A stretch of DNA of 64,000 nucleotides. Source: CAZNPA01 sp964575095. GTDB lineage: Bacteria; Pseudomonadota; Alphaproteobacteria; Rickettsiales; SXRF01. Below are positions 25,616-34,858 of this stretch, piece after piece (the stretch's first letter is position 1; the number at the start of each line of letters is the position of its first letter). The stretch is taken from positions 62,001-126,000 of the forward strand of contig CAZNPA010000001.1 in the NCBI GenBank assembly GCA_964575095.1, written 5' to 3'. A program made the position numbers and the translations under genes. The notes under the pieces were generated by a model. The model did not search any database, had not been told where the DNA came from, and saw nothing but the letters and a program-made list of their open reading frames with translations.

Positions 25616-27013
25616 CTAAGCGGTTCGCACAGCGGCGGATTTAGCCGTTTTTCCCGGTACGAACTGTGCCGTGAAATGGCGCAGGAACGGCGCTTGTTTC
25701 GATAGGAGGTATGCAGGAATTGCATAGCGGCTTTTCCATACGCCCTCCAGCACTTCGATCACATAATCGAAATGGCTTTGCGTATAAACGCGGCGCGGGA
25801 ACGCCAGCCGCACCAGTTCGCGCGGCGCGGCGATCTCTTTGCCGCCTTTTATGCGCCCGAACATGACGCTGCCCAGTTCGACGGCGCGGATGCCGCCTTC
25901 GAGATAGAGCGCGTTGATGAGGCCGATGCCGGGAAAATCCGACGGCGACAGGTGCGGGCAGAACGTGCTGGCGTCGATGAACACGGCGTGGCCGCCTGCT
26001 GGCCGCACGATGGGGATTTTTCGTTCGATAAGGCGGCTGGCCATATATTGCACCGTAGCATGGCGATAATTTTGATATTCGTATTCGAGCGCTTCCTTGA
26101 GGCCGACGGCGATGACTTCGAGGTCGCGTCCGGCCAGGCCGCCGTAGGTGGGGAAGCCCTCGGTTAGGATAAGCAGGTTGCGGAAATCCTCCGCCCAGGC
26201 GTCGTTATTGCAGGCGAAGAAGCCGCCGATATTGGCCAGCCCGTCTTTCTTGGCGCTCATAGTGGCGCCGTCGGCGTAGGAAAATATTTCCTGCGCGATT
26301 TGCGTCAGGGTTTTGTTTTTATAGCCGGGCTCGCATTCTTTGATGAAATAGGCGTTCTCTGCGAAGCGGCAGCAATCGATGATGAGCGGTATGCCGTGTT
26401 TTTTTAACATCTGCTTCACGGCGCGGATGTTGGCCATTGATACCGGCTGGCCGCCGCCGGTGTTGTTGGTTATCGTAATCATGCCGAAGGGAATGCGCTT
26501 GGCTTTGATCTTGAGCAGTTGTTCAAGTTTTTCCACGTCCATGTTGCCTTTGAACGGCGCGTCGGAATAAAGATCTTTAGCGGCGGTGCAAGGCAGGTCG
26601 ATAGCTTCGGCGCCGGTATATTCGATATTGGCGCGCGTGGTGTCGAAATGCGAATTGCTGGGCACGATGTGGCCGGATTTCAGCCTCGTGCAGGCGAGGA
26701 TGCGCTCGGCGGCGCGTCCCTGATGCGTCGGGAAAATATGCTTGAGCCCGGTTATTTCGCGGACGGTCGCCTCGAATCGATGCCACGAGCGGCTGCCGGC
26801 GTAGCTCTCGTCGCCCATCATCAGCGCCGCCCACTGTTCGGCCGACATGGCGCCGGTACCGCTGTCGGTTAATAAATCGATGGTGATATCCTCGGCATTG
26901 AGCAGGAAAACGTTATAATTGGCCTCTTTTAACCTCTTTTTGCGGTGTTCTGCCGTTGTGATTGGCACCGCTTCCGTCATTTTGATTCGAAAAGGCTCGA
27001 TAATGGTTCGCAT
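25616..27013 (-). CDS. tnaA: Tryptophanase
   Basis: 465 residues. PLP-dependent beta-eliminating lyase that cleaves L-tryptophan to indole, pyruvate and ammonia. The blocks FLLNAEDITIDLLTDSGTGAMS, IFPTHQGRAAERIL, TNNTGGGQPVSMANI and ATMSAKKDGLANIGG (Schiff-base Lys in SAKKD) are present. Two residues separate it from tyrosine phenol-lyase: it has Leu in GIRAVELGS where the phenol-lyase has the phenol-binding Arg (MERG), and His in FLRHFTA where the phenol-lyase has Phe. Start ATG 27013 has GGAGG 7 bases upstream; a longer frame to 27145 would run into rimO. No tnaC-like leader or tnaB transporter is present. Confidence 0.92.
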   Translation of the reverse strand: MRTIIEPFRIKMTEAVPITTAEHRKKRLKEANYNVFLLNAEDITIDLLTDSGTGAMSAEQWAALMMGDESYAGSRSWHRFEATVREITGLKHIFPTHQGRAAERILACTRLKSGHIVPSNSHFDTTRANIEYTGAEAIDLPCTAAKDLYSDAPFKGNMDVEKLEQLLKIKAKRIPFGMITITNNTGGGQPVSMANIRAVKQMLKKHGIPLIIDCCRFAENAYFIKECEPGYKNKTLTQIAQEIFSYADGATMSAKKDGLANIGGFFACNNDAWAEDFRNLLILTEGFPTYGGLAGRDLEVIAVGLKEALEYEYQNYRHATVQYMASRLIERKIPIVRPAGGHAVFIDASTFCPHLSPSDFPGIGLINALYLEGGIRAVELGSVMFGRIKGGKEIAAPRELVRLAFPRRVYTQSHFDYVIEVLEGVWKSRYAIPAYLLSKQAPFLRHFTAQFVPGKTAKSAAVRTA

Positions 27014-27086
27014 GCGTTTTCCTCCAGGAAGCCCGGATTTTGTTATAATTTGCACTATTCTGCAAGGGGAGATATAAGGACGGCCT

Positions 27087-28415
27087 ATGCAAAAACGTGA
27101 ATTACCTGCACCCAAGGTTGGTTTCGTCAGTCTTGGCTGCGCCAAGGCGCTGGTCGATTCCGAGCGTATATTGACGCAGTTGCGTGCCGAGGGCTATGAA
27201 TTTTCGCCCGGCTACGAGGGCGCCGACGTAGTGGTGGTCAACACCTGCGGTTTTTTAGACAGCGCGCGCGACGAGTCACTGGCCGCCATCGGCGAGGCGC
27301 TGAGCGAGAACGGCAAGGTGATCGTCACCGGCTGTCTGGGCGCCAGGCCGGAAGTCATCACCGATAAATACCCGAAGGTGCTGGCCGTCACCGGTCCGCA
27401 GCAATACGAATCGGTGATTTCCGCCGTGCATAAGGCGCTGCCGCCACGCCACGACCCGCATCTCGATCTCATACCTCCGCAGGGTATACGGCTTACCCCC
27501 CGGCACTATGCGTATTTAAAAATCTCCGAAGGCTGCAACAACCGCTGCTCGTTCTGCATCATTCCTAAATTGCGCGGCGATTTAGTGAGCCGTCCCGCCG
27601 CCGATATTTTAGGTGAGGCCGAACGGCTGGTGCAATCCGGCGTAAAAGAATTGTTGGTCATTTCGCAGGACACCAGCGCCTACGGCATCGACGTCAAATA
27701 CGCCGCAAGCCAATGGCGGGGCAGGGAGGTCAAGGCAAAATTCCTCGATCTATGCACGGCGCTTGGCGAGTTGGGTGCATGGGTGCGGTTGCATTACGTC
27801 TATCCCTATCCGCATGTCGACGATGTTATCGCGCTGATGGCGCAAGGAAAAATTTTGCCGTATCTCGATATCCCTTTTCAACACGCCAGCCCCAAGGTGC
27901 TTAAATCCATGAAGCGTCCCGCCAATCAGGAAAAAGTGCTGGATCGCATCAAGTCCTGGCGCAAAGAGTGCCCCGATCTGACGCTGCGTTCGACCTTCAT
28001 CGTCGGTTTCCCCGGCGAGACAGATGAGGATTTCGAGTTTTTGCTGGAGTGGCTCGAAGAAGCGCAGATAGACCGCGCCGGTTGCTTCCGCTACGAGAAC
28101 GTCGCCGATGCCGATTCGCGCGCGCTCCCCAATCACGTGCCGAAAGAAATCATCGAAGAGCGCTGGCACCGCTTCATGGCCGCGCAGCAGAAAATCAGCG
28201 AGGCGCGCCTCAAGCGCAAAATCGGAAAAACCATCCCGGTGCTGATAGATGAGGTCGGTTCCGACGGTATCATCGGCCGCAGCCAGGGCGATGCGCCGGA
28301 CATCGACGGCATCGTGCATATCACCACGGAAAAACGCCTGCTGCCTGGCCACATCGTCAACGTCGCCATCGAATCGGCTAGCGAATATGATTTATATGGA
28401 AAAATACCGGACTAG
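27087..28415 (+). CDS. rimO: Ribosomal protein S12 methylthiotransferase
   Basis: 442 residues. RimO adds a methylthio group to Asp88 of S12 using two [4Fe-4S] clusters. N-terminal cluster cysteines in VSLGCAKALVDSE, VVNTCGFLDSARDESL and VTGCLGAR; the radical-SAM motif is ISEGCNNRCSFCIIPKLRG (C-x3-C-x2-C); QDTSAYG, YPYPHVD and DIPFQHASPKVL follow; the C-terminal TRAM domain ends the protein. Divergent from tnaA with about 70 bases between starts. GGGGAGAT precedes the ATG, though at a longer spacing than usual. Confidence 0.97.
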   Translation: MQKRELPAPKVGFVSLGCAKALVDSERILTQLRAEGYEFSPGYEGADVVVVNTCGFLDSARDESLAAIGEALSENGKVIVTGCLGARPEVITDKYPKVLAVTGPQQYESVISAVHKALPPRHDPHLDLIPPQGIRLTPRHYAYLKISEGCNNRCSFCIIPKLRGDLVSRPAADILGEAERLVQSGVKELLVISQDTSAYGIDVKYAASQWRGREVKAKFLDLCTALGELGAWVRLHYVYPYPHVDDVIALMAQGKILPYLDIPFQHASPKVLKSMKRPANQEKVLDRIKSWRKECPDLTLRSTFIVGFPGETDEDFEFLLEWLEEAQIDRAGCFRYENVADADSRALPNHVPKEIIEERWHRFMAAQQKISEARLKRKIGKTIPVLIDEVGSDGIIGRSQGDAPDIDGIVHITTEKRLLPGHIVNVAIESASEYDLYGKIPD

Positions 28416-28500
28416 TCCGCCTATGCTAAAGCTTCGGCGGACACTCCTACGCCTAAGGTCGCCTTCGTGTGGCGTAAGCCACCCGAAGCCGAAGGCGTAG
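28415..28500. repeat. Double palindromic element between rimO and tRNA-Cys
   Basis: Two hairpins back to back. First: GTCCGCC (28415-28421) with GGCGGAC (28436-28442). Second: an imperfect long hairpin closed by CCTACGCC (28447-28454) with GGCGTAGG ending at about 28501, with an inner GTGGC/GCCAC around a GTAA loop. The words (GAAGCCGAAGGCGTAGG, AAAGCTTCGGCGGAC) have the look of dispersed intergenic palindromes. Confidence 0.65.
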
Positions 28501-28502
28501 GG

Positions 28503-28577
28503 TGGAGGCCGGGGTCGGAATCGAACCGACGTATGGGGGATTTGCAGTCCCCTGCAGTACCACTTTGCTACCCAGCC
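28503..28577 (-). tRNA. tRNA-Cys (GCA)
   Basis: 75 bases with encoded CCA. Acceptor GGCTGGG pairs with CCCGGCC (one T-G pair), discriminator T. Anticodon stem GGGGA/TCCCC encloses CTGCAAA, anticodon GCA. T-arm CGGTTCGATTCCG. Confidence 0.95.
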
Positions 28578-28647
28578 GTATCACGGGAAAGGCGCATTCT
28601 AGGGGTAGTAAGGCTTTGAGGTCAAGCATCTAAGAAAGAGGAATCGT

Positions 28648-29076
28648 ATGAAAAACGCCGCTATATTCATTACGCTTTTATTTATCGTCTTTCCGGCTTT
28701 GGCCGATGCAGGCTATTATATCGAATTAAGTGACGAAGCCAGTCAGGAAGAGGCGCTGAACAAGTGGCAGCGTCTGGTGCGGGATCATAAGGAAGCGCTG
28801 GCGCAATTGCAGGTATATCCCGTCATTGTCGTTCGACCGGATCACACGATTGTGAATCGCCTTCACGCCGGCCCGATCGCGACCAAAGCTGCAGCCGAAA
28901 AAATCTGCAAAATGTTGTTTGTGAAGAACCAACCTTGTTTTGTGCTGGAGGGCGTGGATTATCCCAGGAGTGCAGCTCTTTCCGGCTCAGTACCCGTCCA
29001 GCAGAACGTCCCGAACTCGGCGTTGCCATGGAGCTCCCCGCCGGCTCAGGAAGATGTCCCCAGTCGTTGGTGGTAA
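28648..29076 (+). CDS. Secreted SPOR-domain-like protein
   Basis: 142 residues with a signal peptide (cleavage after LADA, ~21). Residues ~22-100 fit the SPOR fold: YYIELSDEASQEEALNKWQRL (first strand and helix), VYPVIVVRPDHTIVNRLHAGP (core strands) and TKAAAEKICKMLF (second helix). SPOR domains bind denuded peptidoglycan at division sites. The tail from ~105 is Ser/Pro-rich and ends in RWW. ATG 28648 has AAAGAGG upstream. It is flanked by tRNA genes on the opposite strand and seems monocistronic. Confidence 0.75.
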   Translation: MKNAAIFITLLFIVFPALADAGYYIELSDEASQEEALNKWQRLVRDHKEALAQLQVYPVIVVRPDHTIVNRLHAGPIATKAAAEKICKMLFVKNQPCFVLEGVDYPRSAALSGSVPVQQNVPNSALPWSSPPAQEDVPSRWW

Positions 29077-29122
29077 GACAGCAGCTTTCTCAAGCTCACT
29101 TTGTTCGCTAATGAAATCTAAG

Positions 29123-29197
29123 TGGCTCCGCGGGTTGGGATCGAACCAACGACCGATCGGTTAACAGCCGATTGCTCTACCGCTGAGCTACCGCGGA
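29123..29197 (-). tRNA. tRNA-Asn (GTT)
   Basis: 75 bases with encoded CCA. Acceptor TCCGCGG/CCGCGGA, discriminator G. D-arm GTAGCTCAGCGGTAGAGC. Anticodon stem ATCGG/CCGAT around CTGTTAA, anticodon GTT. T-arm TTGGTTCGATCCCAA. Confidence 0.96.
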
Positions 29198-29268
29198 ATA
29201 CCAAGGAAGAGGCGCTTGTATAGCAAAGGCCGGATGGAAATTCCAGTGGAAATCGACGGCGGACGGAT

Positions 29269-30990
29269 TTACCTGCTCGCCGCCGCCAGCCGCTGTTTGG
29301 CGAGGAAATGCGCGGCCATGATGCGGGAAGCGGGGACGTCCTGCGGCGGGACGGAAATATTATCCAGCCCCATCTTCATGCAGGATTCGATGGCGGCGGG
29401 ATTGGAAGCGACCTGCCTGCCGCAGCAGCCGATCTCCAGTTTCGGGTTCGCCAGCCGCATCGCGCGCACGGCAGCCTCCATGGCGTGCGTGACGGGCGGC
29501 ACCAGCGCGTCGAAAGGCGTGGCGCCCAAATGCGCGCAGCGGTGGTGCTGCATCCACTCCCTGCCGCGCGCTTTTACCTCGGGGTCAAGGTCGTTGCGTT
29601 CCAGGCCGGTGATTTCCTTGGTGAGGTCGTTGGTACCGAAGCTGACGAAATCGCATAATTTGGCGATGCCGGCCGCCGTTTTCGGCTCTACCGCATCCCT
29701 GGTTTCCATCATGGCGCCGAACCTATAAAGCCGCTTGCCGTCGCCATCGATAAAGCCATATTGCTTCGCCGCCTTATCGACCTCTTCCTTTATCTCCGCC
29801 AGTTCCTCGGCGCTGCGCGCGGAGGGGACGAGCATGCTTATGATCCCGGACGCCCCATCTTCAGAAAAAGCCTGAAACGCCGCAGCAGCCTGCAAGGCAA
29901 AAAATTGCTTTTTATTAGCTGGGGTAATAAATTTCGTGCCTCCCAATTCCAATTGAGAGGCTTCCAGATCAGTCAGGCGATAGGTTACAGGATACGTTTG
30001 ATGCGGCGCTTTCCGTTCGCTATTTGCAATAAAGAAAGACCGCTGCAGCTCTGAAAAAATCCCTGCGCATATTCTGTCTTTAAAGGTTTTTTTAAGTGCG
30101 TCGGATTTTTTTCCCGTATCAAAAAGGCAATCTATCGCCGCATATAATTGCGGTTTCGAATAGATTGTATTGTCTAGATTACATCTCGTTACTTCCTGAG
30201 CTACCTCCTCGGTAGTTGGTTCTACAAAATTATTGCCTATAAATACCAGGCTGTCGTTGACCATCTCTTCCGTCCTAAGGAGACCGATACCGTCCGAGGT
30301 GGAAAGCGCGGCGTCGTTGACCGACATGAAATCCTTCGCATTGGCAAGCACGCGAAAAGCAGGCAGCGCTTTCTCTTTTGCCGCCGCATCAAGGGAAAGA
30401 ACGGCATCTTGTACCGACTTGATGGGCATGTCGCAGGGGTAAAGCGCCTCACCGCGCCCATCAACGCTCACGATGTCACCTTCATAAAGATTTATGCCGT
30501 TTATAGTAACGTAGTTCCGTTCGCCGGAAGCAGGCGCCGCATAATGCGCGGTCATGGACAAATTTCTCAGCCAGGCCATATTCGCCGCCCCGATAAATAC
30601 GGAAAAATGATCGGGAGAAAAGAAATTCATTGAATATCCGCTTTCTATTTTTCCAAAAATCATCACATCCGTATATGGCTTATGTTTTCCTTTTTGAAGA
30701 AATGGGGAATGTTCATCGGGTATAATAGATATATAAGGAATCCCTGCGGCTTTATATTCAGCCACTTTTTCCGGCGTAAAGGCCAGATGGCCTTTGGCGA
30801 GGCGTCCGAAGCCTTCCATCGGGATGGCGGGGCCTTTGTAGCCGGCAGTATCGAACGCCTCGCGGAACTGGCATTGCCTTAAGTCCAGATGCGCGAAAAT
30901 GTCCGCCGCCGGTTGTCCCGCCTCGATGCAGGCGGCGGCAACGTGCGGAGGAAGTGGCGTGTTTTTCGGTCGTAGGCCGAAGGCAGTCAT
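29269..30990 (-). CDS. PEP-utilizing enzyme, PPDK-like without ATP-grasp domain
   Basis: 573 residues. It aligns with the second half of pyruvate phosphate dikinase. A phosphohistidine domain: GFGRLAKGHLAFTPEKVAEY, then MTAHYAAPASGE with His149 in place of the TSHAAVVAR active site, then TINGINLYEGDIVSVDGRGE. A PEP-binding barrel: SDGIGLLRTEEM, GAMMETRDAV, SFGTNDLTKEITGLERND and GCCGRQVASNP with the catalytic-type Cys. The N-terminal nucleotide-binding domain is absent. Function is therefore uncertain: a phosphotransferase partner, or a repurposed enzyme. The middle (29860-30700) is much more AT-rich than the ends. A TATAAT lies at 31020-31025 on its strand. Confidence 0.82.
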   Translation of the reverse strand: MTAFGLRPKNTPLPPHVAAACIEAGQPAADIFAHLDLRQCQFREAFDTAGYKGPAIPMEGFGRLAKGHLAFTPEKVAEYKAAGIPYISIIPDEHSPFLQKGKHKPYTDVMIFGKIESGYSMNFFSPDHFSVFIGAANMAWLRNLSMTAHYAAPASGERNYVTINGINLYEGDIVSVDGRGEALYPCDMPIKSVQDAVLSLDAAAKEKALPAFRVLANAKDFMSVNDAALSTSDGIGLLRTEEMVNDSLVFIGNNFVEPTTEEVAQEVTRCNLDNTIYSKPQLYAAIDCLFDTGKKSDALKKTFKDRICAGIFSELQRSFFIANSERKAPHQTYPVTYRLTDLEASQLELGGTKFITPANKKQFFALQAAAAFQAFSEDGASGIISMLVPSARSAEELAEIKEEVDKAAKQYGFIDGDGKRLYRFGAMMETRDAVEPKTAAGIAKLCDFVSFGTNDLTKEITGLERNDLDPEVKARGREWMQHHRCAHLGATPFDALVPPVTHAMEAAVRAMRLANPKLEIGCCGRQVASNPAAIESCMKMGLDNISVPPQDVPASRIMAAHFLAKQRLAAASR

Positions 30991-31103
30991 GGCGTGTATC
31001 CTAACAATAATACCTTCCCATTATAGCGTCGCCGGAAGGTAAGTTCTGTTAAGATTCAGTGACAATTGAATAATTAACAATATACAGCATATTCAATTGA
31101 TTA

Positions 31104-31535
31104 TCATGCCGTCAGTAATGGGAGCAACTGGTTGGACAGGCGTTCAACCATGGCCTCGTATCCCTTGAGGTTGAATGGCTTGGTGAGGAACACGTCGGCG
31201 CCGAGTTCGTGGCACTGGCTGCGGTCGAGGGGATTACAGGAGGTGGTGAAGATAATCACCGGAATGGCGGCGGTCGAGGCGTCTTTTTTGATGGTTCTGA
31301 GCACTTCATAGCCGCTGATGCGTGGCATGCCCAGATCGAGCATGATGATATCGGGGCGGATGGCACTATTCTTGAACTGGTTGCGCTTGAACACATAATC
31401 CAGCGCTTCGTATCCGTCGACGACGTGCGTGACCTCGACGCTTTTGTCACGTTCGGCAAAAAGATCTTTTATCAGATCGGCATCGGCCGGACTGTCTTCT
31501 ACCAGTAATAATTGCGTATGTGTGTTTGCAGGCAT
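31104..31535 (-). CDS. Single-domain response regulator
   Basis: 143 residues, receiver domain only, Rcp1-like. Acidic pocket Glu13/Asp14, phospho-acceptor Asp67 (IIMLDLGMP), Thr in VIIFTTS and Lys in LTKPFN. Such stand-alone receivers usually act in phosphorelays or with phytochrome-type or other hybrid kinases. No kinase is adjacent; the CHASE8 kinase at 12589 and others elsewhere are conceivable partners only. It is divergent from the ABC permease. Confidence 0.93.
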   Translation of the reverse strand: MPANTHTQLLLVEDSPADADLIKDLFAERDKSVEVTHVVDGYEALDYVFKRNQFKNSAIRPDIIMLDLGMPRISGYEVLRTIKKDASTAAIPVIIFTTSCNPLDRSQCHELGADVFLTKPFNLKGYEAMVERLSNQLLPLLTA

Positions 31536-31660
31536 ACCATAACATTCTCTTACAAGTTGAATATAAAGTAAAATAGAATCGCAATAAGAGTCTTCGGCAT
31601 AACGCCGCTAAAAGGCCATTTTTCCTTGACAAATCAAGCGGCACGCCTACAAGGCGAGCC

Positions 31661-33385
31661 ATGCACGTCAAATATTTCAATATCCCGCTCTATGTCCAGC
31701 CCAACCGTTGGGATGCGATCGCGTTCATATTGATTTTCGCTGTGCTGGCGATGTTGGGCGAGGGCGCGCACCAGATGCATGCGCCGATTATGGTCTTGCA
31801 GGAAGCGCCGATTTCGCTCGATCCCTCCAATCTCCCGCATTACGCGCTGCGCACGGTATTGCGCATGTTCGCCGCCATCGGCTTGTCGCTGTTGTTCACG
31901 TTTATCTATGCAACGCTGGCTGCCAAAAGCCGCCGGGCTGAAACCATCATGATTCCGATACTGGATATCCTGCAATCGGTGCCGGTGCTGGGGTTCATTT
32001 CTTTCACCGTCGCCTTTTTCATGCGGCTTTTTCCCGGCAATATTCTGGGAGCGGAATGCGCCGCGATTTTCGCCATCTTCACCAGCCAGGCCTGGAACAT
32101 GACCTTCAGTTTTTATCAGTCACTGCGTACCGTGCCGCGCGATCTCGAGGAAGTCAGCCGCAGCCTGCGCCTTTCTTCCTGGCAGCGTTTCTGGAAGCTC
32201 GACGTGCCGTTCGCGGCGCCCGGTCTGGTATGGAACATGATGATCTCGATGTCCGGCGGCTGGTTTTTCGTCGTTGCTTCAGAAGCGATCACCGTCGGCG
32301 ATACCACATTCACGCTGCCCGGCATCGGCTCCTACATGGCGGTGGCGATCACGCAAAAAGATACCTCGGCGATTTTTTATGCCATCCTCACGATGTTTCT
32401 CGTCATTCTGGCCTACGATCAGTTATTATTCCGGCCATTGGTGGTGTGGTCGGACAAATTCCGTTTCAGTTCCGGCATCGACAACCGGATTGCCATGCGT
32501 TCCTGGGTGCTACGGCTGTTCAGTCGCACGCGGGCGCTTAGGATGCTGCTCATGCCCGTCGGCTACCTCTGGCAGCGTGCGGTGGAAATATCATTGCCTA
32601 AAATGCATGTATCTATGCCGTTGCCGGGGCGTCGCCTGACTCTGGCGGTGGATATCGCCTGGTGGCTGCTGGTGGCGGTAACGCTGGCGTGGGGCGGCTG
32701 GCGCATATCGCACTACATTACCAGCACGCTTGTGCTCAGCGATATTTACGAAGCATTGGGGTTGGGAATGCTGACCATGCTGCGCGTCATTATATTGATT
32801 GCGCTGGCGTCACTGCTATGGATTCCGATCGGTGTCTGGATCGGCCTGCGACCGCGTGTAGCGGCGGCGATACAGCCGCTGGCGCAGTTTCTGGCGGCGT
32901 TTCCGGCCAATTTATTTTTTCCGGTGGCGGTGATCGCCATTGTGCGCTGGGATCTGATGCCGGACATCTGGCTCAGCCCGCTGATGATCCTCGGCACGCA
33001 GTGGTTCATCCTGTTCAACGTCATTGCCGGCGCTATGACCTTTCCGCGTGAACTGCAATTGGCGGCAACGAATTTCCATATCCGCGGTTGGCAGTGGTGG
33101 CGCAAAGTCATGCTGCCCGGCATATTGCCGTATTACGTCACCGGCGCCGTGGCGGCGTCCGGCGGTGCGTGGAACGCCAGCATCGTTGCTGAATTCATCC
33201 ATTGGGGCGATACGACGCTCAAGGCCAAAGGCCTTGGCTCTTATATCGCGCAGGCGACCACCGCCGGCGATTATCCGCGCATCGTCTTGGGGGTTGCGGT
33301 GATGGCATTATATGTGATTTTATATAACCGCCTGCTGTGGCACCGGCTGTACCGGTATGCCGAGCAGCGCTTACGTTTAAGCTGA
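31661..33385 (+). CDS. ABC transporter permease, two fused permease domains (NitT/TauT type)
   Basis: 574 residues made of two BPD_transp_1 domains in tandem (about 1-280 and 320-574). Each carries an EAA-type coupling loop: EEVSRSLRLSSWQRFWKLDVPFAAPG in the first and AATNFHIRGWQWWRKVMLPGILPYYVTG in the second. Each half has about six helices. The fused arrangement is known for uncharacterised nitrate/sulfonate-type importers. The ATPase follows 10 bases later. No periplasmic binding protein gene is nearby, so the substrate is unknown. Confidence 0.92.
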   Translation: MHVKYFNIPLYVQPNRWDAIAFILIFAVLAMLGEGAHQMHAPIMVLQEAPISLDPSNLPHYALRTVLRMFAAIGLSLLFTFIYATLAAKSRRAETIMIPILDILQSVPVLGFISFTVAFFMRLFPGNILGAECAAIFAIFTSQAWNMTFSFYQSLRTVPRDLEEVSRSLRLSSWQRFWKLDVPFAAPGLVWNMMISMSGGWFFVVASEAITVGDTTFTLPGIGSYMAVAITQKDTSAIFYAILTMFLVILAYDQLLFRPLVVWSDKFRFSSGIDNRIAMRSWVLRLFSRTRALRMLLMPVGYLWQRAVEISLPKMHVSMPLPGRRLTLAVDIAWWLLVAVTLAWGGWRISHYITSTLVLSDIYEALGLGMLTMLRVIILIALASLLWIPIGVWIGLRPRVAAAIQPLAQFLAAFPANLFFPVAVIAIVRWDLMPDIWLSPLMILGTQWFILFNVIAGAMTFPRELQLAATNFHIRGWQWWRKVMLPGILPYYVTGAVAASGGAWNASIVAEFIHWGDTTLKAKGLGSYIAQATTAGDYPRIVLGVAVMALYVILYNRLLWHRLYRYAEQRLRLS

Positions 33386-33395
33386 TGGAATTATC

Positions 33396-34688
33396 ATGAC
33401 GGCTATTTTAGATGTGCAGCATGTCGGGCAGTCTTTCCCCAATATTTCTGGCAAGGAAATCAAGGTGCTCGAAGACGTCAACCTGTCGTTGCAGGAAGGC
33501 GAGATCGTAGGGCTGCTTGGGCGTTCCGGTTGCGGCAAGTCGACGCTGCTTCGCATCATCGCCGGGTTGATTCCGCCCAATAACGGCAACGTCATCTATC
33601 TCGATAAGGCGTTGCACGCGCCGGCGGAAGGCATCGCCATGGTGTTCCAGAATTTCGCGCTTTTTCCGTGGCTGACCGTGCTTGAAAATGTGCAGGCGGG
33701 ATTGGAAGCGCTGGGACTGGCGAAAGAAGAAATCCGCACGCGCGCGCTGAAAGCCATCGATTTGATCGGCCTCGACGGTTTTGAATCCGCCTATCCGCGC
33801 GAGTTGTCGGGTGGCATGTGCCAGCGCGTGGGGTTCGCGCGCGCCATCGTCGTGCATCCGACCATTCTCTTGATGGACGAGCCGTTTTCATCGCTCGACG
33901 TGCTGACCGCCGAAACATTGCGTACTGACTTTCTTGATCTGTGGTCGGACAGGAAATTGCCGATTAAATCAGCACTGATGGTAACGCACAGCATTGAAGA
34001 AGCGGTGCTGATGTGCGATCGCGTGCTGCTGTTCTCCTCTAATCCGGGGCAGGTGGTGGCGGAGATAAAAGTGCCGCTGGCGCATCCGCGCACGCGGCAC
34101 GATCTGCGTTTCCGTGCCGTCGTTGACGACATCTACACGCGGATGACAGGAAGCATCACGGCCAAATCCGGCATCAAGGAATCCATGCCGGGCGTGGGAC
34201 TCAGCATGGAGCTGCCGCGCGTATCGACCAACTTGCTGTCTGGTTTTATGGAAACGTTGGCAGCCGCTCCGTATCAGGGTAAGGCCGACCTGCCGCATCT
34301 GGCCGAGACGCTGAAGATGGAAGTCGACGACATTTTCCCCATCGCCGAAGTATTGCAGCTATTGCGTTTTGCCGATGTTGCCGAAGGCGATATCGCGCTG
34401 AAAGATCCCGGCATACGGTTTACGCAACTGGCGGTGGACGAGCGCAAGCGCCTGTTCGCTACACATCTCTTAGCGTATGTGCCGTTGGCGGCGCATGTGC
34501 GGCGAGTACTCGATGATCGGCCGAACCATGCGGCGCCGTTCGAGCGCTTCAAAGCCGAGCTGGAAGATTACATGCGCGAAGATTCCGCTGAGCAGACGCT
34601 GCGTGCCATCATCAGCTGGTCGCGTTATGCCGAGGTATTTTCCTATGATGAAAACAGCCATAATTTTAGCTTAGAGAACCCGACATAA
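33396..34688 (+). CDS. ABC transporter ATPase with C-terminal AAA-associated domain
   Basis: 430 residues. The ATPase domain (~1-255) has Walker A LLGRSGCGKSTLLR, Q-loop VFQNFALFPW, signature ELSGGMCQRVGFARA and Walker B ILLMDEPFSSLD, of the nitrate/sulfonate (NrtD/SsuB) type. From ~275 to 430 is an AAA_assoc_C-type domain (GKADLPHLAETLKMEVDDIFPIAEVLQLLRFADV), which is found on ATPases paired with double permeases. It is thought to regulate transport; that is family inference. Cotranscribed with the permease. Confidence 0.94.
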   Translation: MTAILDVQHVGQSFPNISGKEIKVLEDVNLSLQEGEIVGLLGRSGCGKSTLLRIIAGLIPPNNGNVIYLDKALHAPAEGIAMVFQNFALFPWLTVLENVQAGLEALGLAKEEIRTRALKAIDLIGLDGFESAYPRELSGGMCQRVGFARAIVVHPTILLMDEPFSSLDVLTAETLRTDFLDLWSDRKLPIKSALMVTHSIEEAVLMCDRVLLFSSNPGQVVAEIKVPLAHPRTRHDLRFRAVVDDIYTRMTGSITAKSGIKESMPGVGLSMELPRVSTNLLSGFMETLAAAPYQGKADLPHLAETLKMEVDDIFPIAEVLQLLRFADVAEGDIALKDPGIRFTQLAVDERKRLFATHLLAYVPLAAHVRRVLDDRPNHAAPFERFKAELEDYMREDSAEQTLRAIISWSRYAEVFSYDENSHNFSLENPT

Positions 34689-34858
34689 TTATAGTCTCAG
34701 TTAATCTATGCAAATGCCTATATTCGCCACGTAAGCGGTAAAAAAAATTAATTTATCGTTAATTTAATTATATTTTTTTAACTTTTTATCCTGTAAAATC
34801 AATCGACTATTTGTTACAATGAAATACAGAGTTACCATCTAACTGGGTGGAGGAGATT

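Noticed and set aside
27014..27145. N-terminal extension of tryptophanase
   Set aside because: The extension has no conservation and overlaps the divergent rimO gene; a strong ribosome site precedes ATG 27013.
31604..31660. Promoter TTGACA just before the ABC permease
   Set aside because: A TTGACA is present near 31626 but no acceptable -10 follows at 16-18 bases.
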